From: Chara braunii
Lineage: Eukaryota > Streptophyta > Charophyceae > Charales > Characeae
DNA length: 30,244 nt
Reading direction: 5' to 3'
Assembly: GCA_003427395.1 (NCBI GenBank)
Contig: BFEA01000183.1
Coordinates: 1,132,001 to 1,162,244 of the forward strand
Shown: positions 20,015-29,190 of the stretch, piece after piece
Layout: the number at the start of each line of letters is the position of its first letter
Position numbering within the stretch: the stretch's first letter is position 1
Program-made: the position numbers and the translations under genes
The notes under the pieces: model-generated
Database searches by the model: none
Seen by the model: only the letters and a program-made list of their open reading frames with translations
Told to the model about the DNA's origin: nothing

Positions 20015-20458
20015 TTGAGATGTAAGAACCTGAATTCTGCCTATTGTCGGGCTGCAGTCTCGGTAATATTATCTGGACTTGTTCTGTTGGGCGACAAGCT
20101 CGCTGGTTATCTGTATACTCTGAATGTGGGATGCTTTGATTATGATGTGTCACGGTCCTCTGGTATATGTCCTCGTTGCACTTTGTTACAAACATCTTTA
20201 TGTGGAAGTACTAGTAGGAGCTTACAAACGAGATGGTCTGAGCACATGTACCATGGGGGGAATAAAAAAGTGGTTGATGGTCGAAGACAAAATGACAAGT
20301 ATTGTTGGTTACAGCGCTGTGGAATCCAAAACTATGTAGCTATTCCTATCTGTTTTTTCTCGACAGAAGATCTATTGAAAAACGAGAAATTCTTTATTCG
20401 TACCTTTTCGTCAGCTTTGAATTCAAAAGATAAACCTAGTAGATCCAGGCACCGATGA
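20015..20458 (+). pseudogene. GIY-YIG endonuclease domain, frameshifted
   Basis: Nicks target DNA for insertion. In the 20015-20458 frame GSTSRSLQTRWSEHM carries the conserved Arg, and LLKNEKFFIRTF carries the catalytic Glu (20384-20386). The first motif, VYVLVALCYKHLYV, with the two tyrosines, lies in another frame just before (about 20166-20204), so a frame change near 20204 splits the domain. The upstream residues of this frame are not clearly related to the domain. Identity rests on motif order and the neighbouring RT. Confidence 0.75.
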
Positions 20459-20539
20459 CTAGGTAAGAGAGAAAGGAGGGCCGCTCATCGTAAGGGTGTG
20501 AAAGATTAATCTAAAGGAATCGATATTGAATGGAAGGCG

Positions 20540-21410
20540 TTGACTATTTTTCACTCGTCGACAGGTGTTGTATCAAGAAGCTTACTGAGAATACTAGGCT
20601 ACTGCGTGAAAGATCAAATTGATAGTGTGGTTGTGTGCGGGGGTGGTGGGATGTTGACTGATAAGCGAAAGGTATTGAAGATATCTTTTGGCTCCATTGT
20701 CTCGAATGGACAAGGGCAGGATCAACTTTCGAGTATGTAAAAAATGGCTTGTAAAAGGTGTTGTTTTGAACTTCATACGTTCCTTTTTAGCTGCGACATT
20801 GGTCTATAAACAACCCTTATCACTATTATTAAGCAATCCACCATCTCGTAAGAACCTATAAACCCTACCTCTGGAAGATCTAATCTATGCTTTTCAACAG
20901 TGCGGATATTTTGGAAAAAGAGGACTCGATTGAGCCTGCGACTGAGTCTATCACACACTGTTCGATCTATTTTCGGCCTTCAAATCCGACAACGATTGGT
21001 TGTAAAGGTGGTGTATGACATATCAATAAACAAAGCGGACGTGAGGGTGCTTTGTGCAAAGTTGATAGGGCGACAAGATATAGTTACTGCATGGAAAGAT
21101 ATGTCGAGTAGACGGCTGCGCGTGACAAGTCGGTAGGTGACTGTATCCACAATTTCCAAGATTATGCTAAATTGGATGATCCAATATACTCTTGCTCTTG
21201 TGCTGATCGTGATCTTCATCGGAATGACGACCATGTCTCTTTTCGTCTTAATGATTTTGATACCTTTCCACAATGGATGTCTAACTCAACAAAATATTCT
21301 GCTATCATCTTCACGAAACCTTCCTGTCTTCCTGAAGAAACAAATTCTTCTTCTTTTCGCTCTCGAGACTCGATAACCCTCATGTTCTCCTACGATCTAT
21401 AGACAAGGTT
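20540..21410 (+). pseudogene. Linker region between GIY-YIG and RT
   Basis: Open segments in several frames (20540-20740, 20900-21136, 21172-21402). The most conserved-looking piece is VYDISINKADVRVLCAKLIG followed by DDPIYSCSCADRD, with a Cys-X-Cys motif, and VSFRLNDF. I do not recognise a named domain; its place between nuclease and RT suggests it is the N-terminal extension of the Penelope RT. Confidence 0.5.
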
Positions 21411-21540
21411 TAAATGGTATGTTCTTTGAGAGCCCGTCATTTTCTAAGTGCTATGAGGTTCAGGAGATGATTATTCGAAGGTGTATGAAGGAAAGGTGTA
21501 AGAAGGAATACGAGGACCAGGGCTTATCGAAGATTGGTCA

Positions 21541-22699
21541 GTGGAAGAAATGGGACGTTTGGACAGGCATAATGTCTCCCGAAAACACAAGGACATCGGG
21601 AGACGAAGACCGATCTGTCCGACATTTCCGGAACGCTCGACCCTTGCAAGTAGAAGGATAGGGAGGGTAGTGAATCGTCTGCTCTGGAAATTACCGGCTC
21701 AAATTCATCAAAACTTGCGATGCACTGCTGATCTGATCCAAGCAGTGCTGCGGTGAACAAACAAGTAAGAACGATGAAATTCTTCTGGGAGCTTTTGAAG
21801 GCGCTCGAGTGGATGATTGATATTGGAGAAACGAGGGAATATGGCCAGTCGAGATAAAGATGTAAGGAAAAGAGGTTACGTTGTCAAAAAGTAAGAAAGA
21901 ACTTGGACTGCTGAAATCATCCTTTGAAACTTTCATTGACTTTGTCAAGTTTGAATTGAAGAATACTTGAGTTAATGTGGGCAACCAGTTGTTACTGCAA
22001 TCTGTCAGAATTCCAATGGGTAAATGTACAAGTCCGACACTAGCGTGTATGCTATGAGCATATAATGAATTCAACTTTACATCCTCCTTAGGTACTGATG
22101 GGAAACGCTTCTGTGGATTTCGTTTGGTAAACGACGTTTCAGTTTTCCTGATCTGCACAAATCTTATGTCTGATGTTGAGAGAGGGGAAGCATTGTTGAA
22201 GAAGTTTGAACGGTATTATGATCGAAATTTGAAATTGGAAAAAACTAACAATGAGCAGAGCTGGGATTTTCTTGGATGTCGATAGAGTCCTTTTAGTGAA
22301 CCATTTAGCATTGGTTGTGCAGCTTTGCATAAAAATCAAAGAGGTCCAGTCAACGGAAAACTAATCTTTCAAAGTCTACAAGACTACTCTTCGTGTTCAG
22401 GGAAGCAGCGAAAGTTGGCCATAATCTACTCCTTTCTCCATCGTCGAGCAAAGACATTTACTACAGTTGATCGGACCGTGATAGCTTTCCTGTGTACTCT
22501 GAAGACCGAACGTGGGCGACAAGAGTACCCTGATAAAGTTTTTGATTCAACTTTGATGAACTTCTCGAGGAATAAGATGGCTGGAATCTGGAATTATTGG
22601 ATCCCATTGCTCATCGAATGGGAAAAGTATTTTGGTAAGCGAAGGATGAGCATCCTCTGGTCCAACTACTTTTCGTGTACTATTTCAACTGTGAAGTAG
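21541..22699 (+). pseudogene. Penelope-type reverse transcriptase
   Basis: RT motifs in order: KHKDIGRRRPICPTF and RRIGRVVNRLL (from 21553, Penelope-type fingers); VRIPMGKCTSPTLACMLC (motif B, about 22008) followed by an in-frame TGA at 22055-22057; FRLVNDVSVFL at about 22118-22150 in place of the catalytic DD motif, with the first Asp changed to Asn (22130-22132); LKLEKTNNEQSWDFLGC and a TAG stop; then thumb residues CSGKQRKLAIIYSFLHRR, typical of Penelope RTs. Frame changes near 21760-21900. Not functional. Confidence 0.8.
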
Positions 22700-22863
22700 G
22701 TGTGATGAATGTGGGCTGTTTCATGAACTACGACTCTGATATTGACGATATGAACTACAACTCCAATATTGACAATAAGTTGTTAGCAGTTCTGGTTGAG
22801 GTTTGGAACCGGATACTTACCGGAATTGGAGTTATTGTTAGAACATATGTGGTCGTATTGTGA
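22675..22863 (+). pseudogene. C-terminal tail of Penelope-like ORF with acidic repeat
   Basis: Frame shifted by one relative to the RT. It encodes a nine-residue repeat, MNYDSDIDD, then a diverged MNYNSNIDN, followed by KLLAVL and a hydrophobic end VRTYVVVL with TGA at 22861. The 8739 copy keeps the same tail with two good repeats, so it was probably translated in the parent element. No known domain. 22864-23030 is the 3' untranslated part and aligns with 8886-9083. Confidence 0.6.
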
Positions 22864-23043
22864 GTAAAGTATGAAATAGGACTATTTTTTACCGAGTCTC
22901 AAAGAATGAACGATTTTTTTTGGTTGAACGCGAACGGATAGGAGGCGTGGTTAAGTGAATGTGAACCAATTTCTTGATGATAATTTGAAATAAGACTATT
23001 CCTAAAGCTTAGGTACTGTTAGGACACGAGATAAATAGGCACA

Positions 23044-23240
23044 AGTTGACTTCTAAGCGACAAAAACATAATCGCTGATGAGTTCCGCTGGGTGGGTGGA
23101 CGAAACCGGTCAGGTCAAGACGCCGACGAATCTGCTACGGTGGGTTCGAACTTTGCCAGATGAGGTTACTGTATTAATTTTTCTGAGACTACGATGTTTT
23201 ATTCGGTGTCATCTTCTTTTTCTTCTTCTTTTTCTTCTAG
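23044..23240 (+). repeat. Penelope pseudo-LTR, right copy
   Basis: Direct repeat of 17987-18195. It begins at GACTTCTAAGCGACAA after the element's 3' end and runs to a shorter polypyrimidine tract. It may be the 5' end of a further downstream copy cut off by the next element. Confidence 0.85.
23075..23116 (+). ncRNA. Hammerhead-ribozyme-like motif, intact core
   Basis: CTGATGA (23075-23081), a stem II arm G82-C101, U83-A100, C85-G99, C86-G98 with one bulged base and further wobble pairs, GAA (23102-23104), helix III ACC/GGT with a 5-base loop and C23116 as cleavage position. All conserved core bases are present. I could not pair the flanks into a helix I, so activity is uncertain. Confidence 0.45.
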
Positions 23241-24183
23241 TTTAAAAGGGCCTTTATGCGAGGCCACTGCCTCTTTGAGCCCCATTCGGCCCCATTTTGG
23301 AGCAAGTCGACCGTCCTAAGTGAAGCTAGGCTCGACGAGGCCCTTAGGCCCTATTTCGGCCACTGCGCAACTAAGGAAATTCAGGCAGTTGCGCAGCGCC
23401 AGTTGGTTGAGAGAACCCAGGCCCTGGGCCGCCTGTGTGAATGTATGGCAAGCAGGCCCTGGCTTGATACGGGTACTGGGCCAAACACAGGTCAAAGGCA
23501 GTTGGGTGCATGCAACCACCTCAAGCCCAAGGCCTGTTCTCGTTCGTGCTGGGCCTCAGGCTACTGGGGCCTACTGGAATCTTCCTGGGACTGAACGTAG
23601 GCAGGCCACTTCGATATAGCAAAAGGGCGTGCCTCCACATTAGGCATTCGGGTGCTGGCTGCATGTTGCGCAAGCGCTGCTGCGCTAAAGCTCGCTGGCA
23701 CTCACGCGCTCACGGGCGAACAGGAAGGACCAGGCAGCCATAGCCCAGTTGTGCTGCTGTAAGCTGGGTGTGGCGCAAGGTGGTCGCGCAGGGTGGTCCT
23801 TGGGTGCAAGTGACATCTGTGTGTTGGGGAACGAGGTTGTGAGTGAGGCGAGAGACATACCTGGTGCTCGAAGCGTGCGACATTGGTTGCTGTATGCTCG
23901 TACTTCGGGAAAGTTGTTGACGTCATCTTCGCACTGTAGTCTAGGCTAGATAGGATCTGCCAACTGTAGTCTAGGCGCCGAGCGCCAAATAGGATATCAA
24001 CATTGGTTCTTCGTTGATGATGATGATGGGACTTTATCAGCATTGTCAATTATGAGCTCTTGGTGTGCTCTTATTTGGTGAAACTCGTGCAATTCTGCTG
24101 TTGGTTCGAGGTCACGAGTATCTGGTCTTGTGTGTATGATGCTGTTTGATTGTTGAAGTTCGCTATTGCTCATCTTCCTTGCA
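23241..24183 (+). repeat. Probable 5' LTR of second Gypsy element
   Basis: Sequence from the end of the pseudo-LTR to the base before the primer site. It is rich in GGCC and ends CTTCCTTGCA, a proper CA terminus. The left border is not seen because the partner LTR is outside the window, so the start is only the outer limit. Open frames within it are not supported as genes. Confidence 0.55.
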
Positions 24184-24186
24184 ATT

Positions 24187-24198
24187 TGGTATCGGAGC
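24187..24198 (+). other. Primer binding site of second Gypsy element
   Basis: TGGTATCGGAGC differs by one base from the usual plant site TGGTATCAGAGC for initiator Met tRNA. Confidence 0.85.
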
Positions 24199-25457
24199 TG
24201 TGGTACGATTGCGCTCATCGGGCGCTTGTCTTCTGCCTAATACGGTACATACATGTGGTCGACTTGGTGAGTTGGGCCGTAAGTGGTGTGTAGTGAGGAG
24301 GGCGGATACGAGTGAGTGCCGACCCAGGAGGTGAGGGGATCGCCAGGAAGGCTACGTGGTGTAATGTGGGTCTGGACAGTGTGATGAGAACTATCTAATG
24401 TGCGATTGGTGCTGAGGTGGAACGGCGTGCAATGCTGGTTGTGCCGAAGCAATGACTGGTCATCACAATCGGCACAAGGTCATCTGGTGAGATTATCTTT
24501 GTGCTTGGGGGCAGCTATTTGAGGTACGTTGCTCTTAACCTTATCTACCCTCTTCGACACTTCTTACCGTGAGGTTGTGTTCCTTCTTGAGAGTCCTCTC
24601 ATTGTGAGGTGTCGAGTGCGCTCAACCTTGAGAGTCGGCAATGTTCACGTGGAGCATCTGGGGGAAGATGGGCGGAGCTTTCTAAAGGGCCCTGGACGAA
24701 GCACTGGGTCACGATCACCATGCCAACCCACCGGGAGTAGAGCACGCATGCTTTGCTGCTTGTCCTTTGTTTGGCTTGCTGCGCTGTTAGATGGGTGCTG
24801 AAGGGCAGGCCAGCCCTAAGAGGGATACGAGACCGGACGTCTTTAAATAAGTACCTGAAGGGGAAACCATTGGTTGTGATCGTCGTCCGGCTGCGACGTA
24901 AAATAATTCCTGGAGACAAGTGGGGGCGGTCGTTAAATTGCCTCTGGATCAGCCAATGGGGTAAGGCTCGCAGCACGAGGATAATCCAATGCAGGGCTGG
25001 CCAACTCAGCAGACACTCGGGGCACAGGGGTGGGCCGAACACACCTTTTAGACACGCAACACTCTCCAGATTGCTCAGGGACGCTGACGTCAGGTGACAT
25101 TCACGGGAACTAAGGGAGGGGTAGGTTCCAAGTGACGAGTTTGACAAAAAAAATCCATACTGTCCTATCCACACAAATGATTCTATTTTTATGTTTGATT
25201 AGTTAGGTGTACAACCATTTGACATCGGACGGACAGCATAATTAGAATTGTAATTGTCCATTGTGCATTCTGTTCGCGGACTAATCACGCTAAAAATAGT
25301 TTCGTTTGTAGGAATCAAACTTACCTGTTGGGCCCGAGTGTAAGGTCTCTGACATAGCCACCAATTAATTAGTTGTTTATTCTAAATTGGTATGTGCATT
25401 ACACTGCGGTACGCATCTAGAGTGCACTAGTGCAAACGGTGTGCAGTGTTGTAGCTT
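24199..25457 (+). other. Leader of second Gypsy element, no gene recognised
   Basis: About 1.26 kb of leader. The longest open frame (minus strand, 25174-24599) shows no family features and I take it as chance. A tRNA-like piece near 25310-25365 was considered and rejected. Confidence 0.55.
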
Positions 25458-26670
25458 ATGAGCGACAGGGAGGACACTAGAGAGGACGACCGGATCTTGC
25501 GATCGGCTAGACGCCCGATTGTCCACTTGGCATTAGGCCCAGACGGCGACAGGTACTTGTTCCGCCAGCATAGGGAGAGGTTGCAGCAGCAGAGGAGGGC
25601 TAGAGCCGCGGATGCTAGAAGGGCACTTGTAAGTGAAGCCGCAGCTTCGAAAGCAATGGCTACCTCTTCGCAGTAGACTTCTCAGGCAGGTAGTTCAGGA
25701 TCTGTAGGGTCAACGATCACACAGACGTAGAGTCAGTCCGCTGGCCTTATGGCAAGCCAGCCATTAGTGTTGCCCCCGAGGAGGTCGCCATACAGCGGGC
25801 TGCTGCTCGCGAGGCACAGTTACAACAGGGTTTAGGAGATATGAAGGCTGAGAAAGAGAGAATGATTAGGAGAAGAGCCATGATGCAGCAAAGTGAAGCG
25901 GACGTTAGTGAGTTAAGAGGAGATGAACCCTGCAGAGATGGATGATGATGTGAGAACCATACGGTCGGTTCTATTAAGCGTAGTGGAGATGTAGGATCAC
26001 CAGACGGAGATCTTACAGGACATCCAACAGAGTCTGGCTGTGTTAGTCGGGCGGATGCAAGCAACACCATCACCGTCCGGGCCAGGTGCCTGGCCTGTTG
26101 CACATCCTCCTCCTTTTGTCCCGCCGATGACAGGGGTATCCCCATATGTAGCCCCATCATCGGTCGCTATCGTTTCCCTGGGCATGCCGCTATCGGGAGG
26201 GCTCTCAACAGGTCCTAGTTTGCAGGTTCCTGTACAACCAGTGTAATCTCAACCTCCGTTGCAGATTGCAGTAACAACGCAACCTGCACTCTCGCAGCCT
26301 GTACAACCGCAGGGTACACAGCTCCTGCAGCCAGTGCAACTGCCTGTATCACAGGGTCCACAGTCCGGTGTGATGCAGGGACCGGGACAAACTCAGTGGG
26401 TACCAAAGACGGCCATCGCCGCTCCTAAACCCTTCACAGGGGATAAGAGGGGTGAAAACCTCGACACGGGGTTGAGGGCAGTGCCGGTCTATGTCAAGTG
26501 TAAACTTACCTTGCCGCATGAGGAAGTGCTTGTGGCTGCATCTTACCTAGAGGGCAGTGCAGCAAGATGGTTGAGTGGTTTGGTACAACTGCAGGGATAC
26601 GGTCACGACTTTCGCACTTGGGCGGGCACCCAACTGGAAGGCGAAGGGTCGCGTTATGTTTGTCGATAAC
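25458..26670 (+). pseudogene. Gag polyprotein, second Gypsy element
   Basis: Begins at ATG 25458 with an Arg/Glu-rich N terminus (RILRSARRPIVHLALGPDG, coiled coil to 25676), then several stops, a Pro/Gln-rich linker (26040-26390) and the gag core from 26430: PKPFTGDKRGENLDTGLRA, PHEEVLVAASYLEGSAARW. The frame changes at about 26630 and part of the core seems deleted. It would form the particle shell. Confidence 0.82.
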
Positions 26671-27072
26671 GATGGCTCCACCATCGAGTTAGACGACAAC
26701 TTCCAAGAGGGAGTAGGTTCAGAGGCTGGCAACGTAGAAGCTTCAGGGGGTGGAGTAACCGCAGCCGCAATACAAAAAGGTAAGGCGATCGGTAGACGCC
26801 GCGGAGGCTCCCGATCAAGGAGTCAAGTTGACCCCAACGCTCCCCCATGGGAGAAGGCGGGTCTCACAGAGGACGTATGGAGAGATCGGTATACACGACA
26901 AACCTGTATTGGTTGTGGTCAATATGGCCATAACCAATTCAAGTGCCGCAACAAGAAGATGAACAATAAGATCCCGCCTACGATGGGGCCAGCGTTGGGA
27001 TCCTCCCATTCTGTTGGTAGCAATGTAGCTAGTACGTCTGGCACTGCTCCGGGAATCACGTCGGGCCAGTAG
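26640..27072 (+). pseudogene. Gag C-terminal part with zinc knuckle
   Basis: Continues gag in a second frame. CIGCGQYGHNQFKC (about 26905-26946) is an intact CX2CX4HX4C knuckle for packaging element RNA. The frame ends at a TAG at 27070-27072, shortly before the protease frame at 27102. Confidence 0.85.
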
Positions 27073-27101
27073 GAATAGTAGCTGTTCCTGCTAGGGTCGA
27101 G

Positions 27102-27600
27102 GTGGTGGATACACCCTCACGATCTCGAGAGATGGCCCAAGCTACTGACTCCAGCGTCGTCCCGCAAACACGTTTAGACCCATCGAGCCTCTATTCGATG
27201 AATGTGTTTGAGTCCTTAGAGGAGCTAGAGGAGGAGTGGTCTAGATCAAACCCACTAGCTTCTTGGACGGCCTTAGTCAAAGCCCCGAAGGGTGAGATGT
27301 TCGTCAGCGAGGTGGTCATTGGCGATCGCAAGGTCGGGGCCTATTATGACACTTGCTCGACTAGGAACTTTATCAGTCGCACGTGCGTTGAGAGGTTGCG
27401 CTTACAGCGGCAAGTGCAACGCCTGAACCTGTGGAGTCCACCTGTGCCAACAAACAGCACATGGTAGTCAACGACTACCTCCAAGATGTTAAGTGTTGTT
27501 TCCCGTACGGGGGAGGGGAATTGAGACATCGCGTCTCGTTCCTAGTGAGTGACGAACTCCCCATGGATATGTTGTTAGGTATGTACTACCTCTCTGTGGC
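27102..27600 (+). pseudogene. Aspartic protease, second Gypsy element
   Basis: VVIGDRKVGAYYDTCSTRN is the retropepsin site, with D-T-C-S where D-T/S-G-A is normal; the Gly to Cys change probably disables it. The second half lies in another frame (27431 onwards: RHRVSFLVSDELPMDMLLGM, a typical flap-to-end segment), so a frameshift near 27440 splits the protein. Confidence 0.82.
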
Positions 27601-28640
27601 ACAGCCCAGTTTGACTGGGACCGAAAAGTGGTCAAACACACTTTGCCAGGTGGAGGGACCGCCAGATTGCAAGTTTAAAGCTAGTAGTACGATTGAGTCC
27701 CACGGATGCATGTGTGCGGCCACATTCTATAACTACTATAAGCAAAATCAGGAGGGTACGTATCTAGTTTATGTCTCTGTTGCAGGCGAGCCGGTGAAAA
27801 TGCGGCCGGAGATAGAGGTAGTAGTTGCCAAGTACCCTAATCTATTTGAAGAGCCAACAGGGGTTGTTGAGAGGGAGGTCGTCCACGCGATAGAGATTAT
27901 CCCAGGGTCTAGCATCCCGAAGGGTAGGATCTATCGGATGTCTCCAGGCGAGCTCGATGAGCTTCGCCGACAACTCAAGGAACTCGTAGAGAAGGGTTGG
28001 ATCCGGCTGAGTGTCTCTCCTTATGGGTCTCCAGTACTATCCGTACCTACGAAGGAGGGAACACTTAGGGGGCCTCAATGCCATCACTGTTAAGAACAGA
28101 GAGCCCCTACCGCGCATCGACGATTTGCTAGATAGAGTGCAAGGGTGTCGATACTTTAGTAAGATAGATCTGAAGTCCGGGTACCATCAAATTGCAATCC
28201 GGCCCGAGGATCAACACAAAACCGTCTTTCAGACCAGGTACGGTCTATATGAGTTTGTGGTGATTGCCTTTCGGCCTTTGCAATGCTGTGAATCGGATAT
28301 TCCATGACCACTTGGATAAGTTCGTCATCGTGTACCTCGATGACATACTTACTTTTAGTAAGATTGTCGAAGAGCATGCTGCACATCTGGACAGAGTCCT
28401 CAGTCTCCTGCGACAACACAAGTTCAAGATCAACGGTGAGAAATGCGTGAGAAATGCGAGTTTGGCCGCACCCTTGTCTTGTACTTGGGTCATGAGATCT
28501 CCGCAGAAGGATTGAAGCCCGATGACGCGAAGGTGGCCAGCATTCGTGATTGGCCACGTCCTCGATCTGTGACTGAGATGAGATCTTTCTCAGGGATGAT
28601 AGGCTACTATAGGACTTTCGTTAAGAACTAAAGCATAGTG
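27601..28640 (+). pseudogene. Reverse transcriptase, second Gypsy element
   Basis: PKGRIYRMSPGELDELRRQL (27919), [18 protein letters not shown], then a deletion at about 28066 removes the residues before [32 protein letters not shown] (28153) holds the motif A Asp. A second deletion at about 28270-28295 removes the motif B region, and a third frame gives FVIVYLDDILTFSK (28320) with YLDD. YLGHEISAEGLKPDDAKV and MRSFSGMIGYYRTF close the domain. Stop TAA at 28629. Confidence 0.92.
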
Positions 28641-29190
28641 GCCGCTCCTTTGACGGATCTGACCCGCCTTGACACCCCATGGGAGCGGACAGATGAGTGT
28701 AAGGCTGCTTTCATACATCTGAAGCATGTGGTGGCGCACTACGAGGTCTTTAAACTTCCCAATCGTGATAAGCCGTTTATAGTCACCACGGATGCCAGCC
28801 AACATGGCATTGGCGTCGTGCTTGCGCAGCAGGAGGGGCCAAAGTTGAGGCCTGTTGAGTACATGTCCAAGAAAATGTCGTCTCAGAAGTTGGCTAAGTC
28901 CACTTGTTAGAAGGAACTCTATGCGGTTTACAAGGCTCTGACCCATTGGGGGCACTATCTGCGGTTTACAAGGCTCTGACCCATTGGGGGCACTATCTCC
29001 TTGGGAGGTTCTTCATCCTCGGGAATGATCATCAGACCCTGAGATGGATGAGAACTCAGCCTGCACTCTCTAACGCTCTCAAGCGTTGGATCGAAGTCAT
29101 TGAGCAGTATGACTTTCACCCGCAGTATCTGAAAGGGGAGTACAACAAGGTTGTTGATGCCTTGTCGAGTAGACCTGATTTCTCAGGTGC
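28638..29190 (+). pseudogene. RNase H domain, second Gypsy element
   Basis: Degrades RNA in RNA-DNA hybrids. FIVTTDASQHGIGVVLAQQ carries the first Asp. EYMSKKMSSQKLAKSTC is followed by a TAG (28908) and KELYAVYKALTHWGHYL with the Glu; GNDHQTLRWM carries a further Asp. An exact 38-bp tandem duplication (28923-28960 and 28961-28998) breaks the frame here. Catalytic residues are otherwise in place. Confidence 0.88.
28923..28998 (+). repeat. Exact 38-bp tandem duplication
   Basis: Two identical adjacent copies starting GCGGTTTACAAGGCTCTG, at 28923-28960 and 28961-28998. As 38 is not a multiple of three, it shifts the RNase H frame. Identity of the copies points to a recent event. Confidence 0.97.

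Larger units (their letters stand above)
18247..23030 (+). mobile_element. Penelope-like element with N-terminal GIY-YIG, long decayed copy
   Basis: A retroelement body between two pseudo-LTRs. Order: CCHC zinc knuckle, Lys/Glu-rich coiled coil, GIY-YIG nuclease, RT with Penelope-type motifs, acidic C-terminal repeat. Classical Penelope elements have the nuclease after the RT; N-terminal GIY-YIG elements are known from green algae and protists. Frame changes and stops occur throughout, so this copy is dead. Confidence 0.82.

Noticed and set aside
24599-25174. 191-codon minus-strand open frame in the second Gypsy leader
   Set aside because: No family motif, antisense to the element, and inside its leader.
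25310-25365. Minus-strand tRNA-like sequence with B-box-like GTTTGATTCC and a 5-bp T-arm
   Set aside because: The T-arm is plausible (one mismatch), but no anticodon stem or acceptor stem could be formed.
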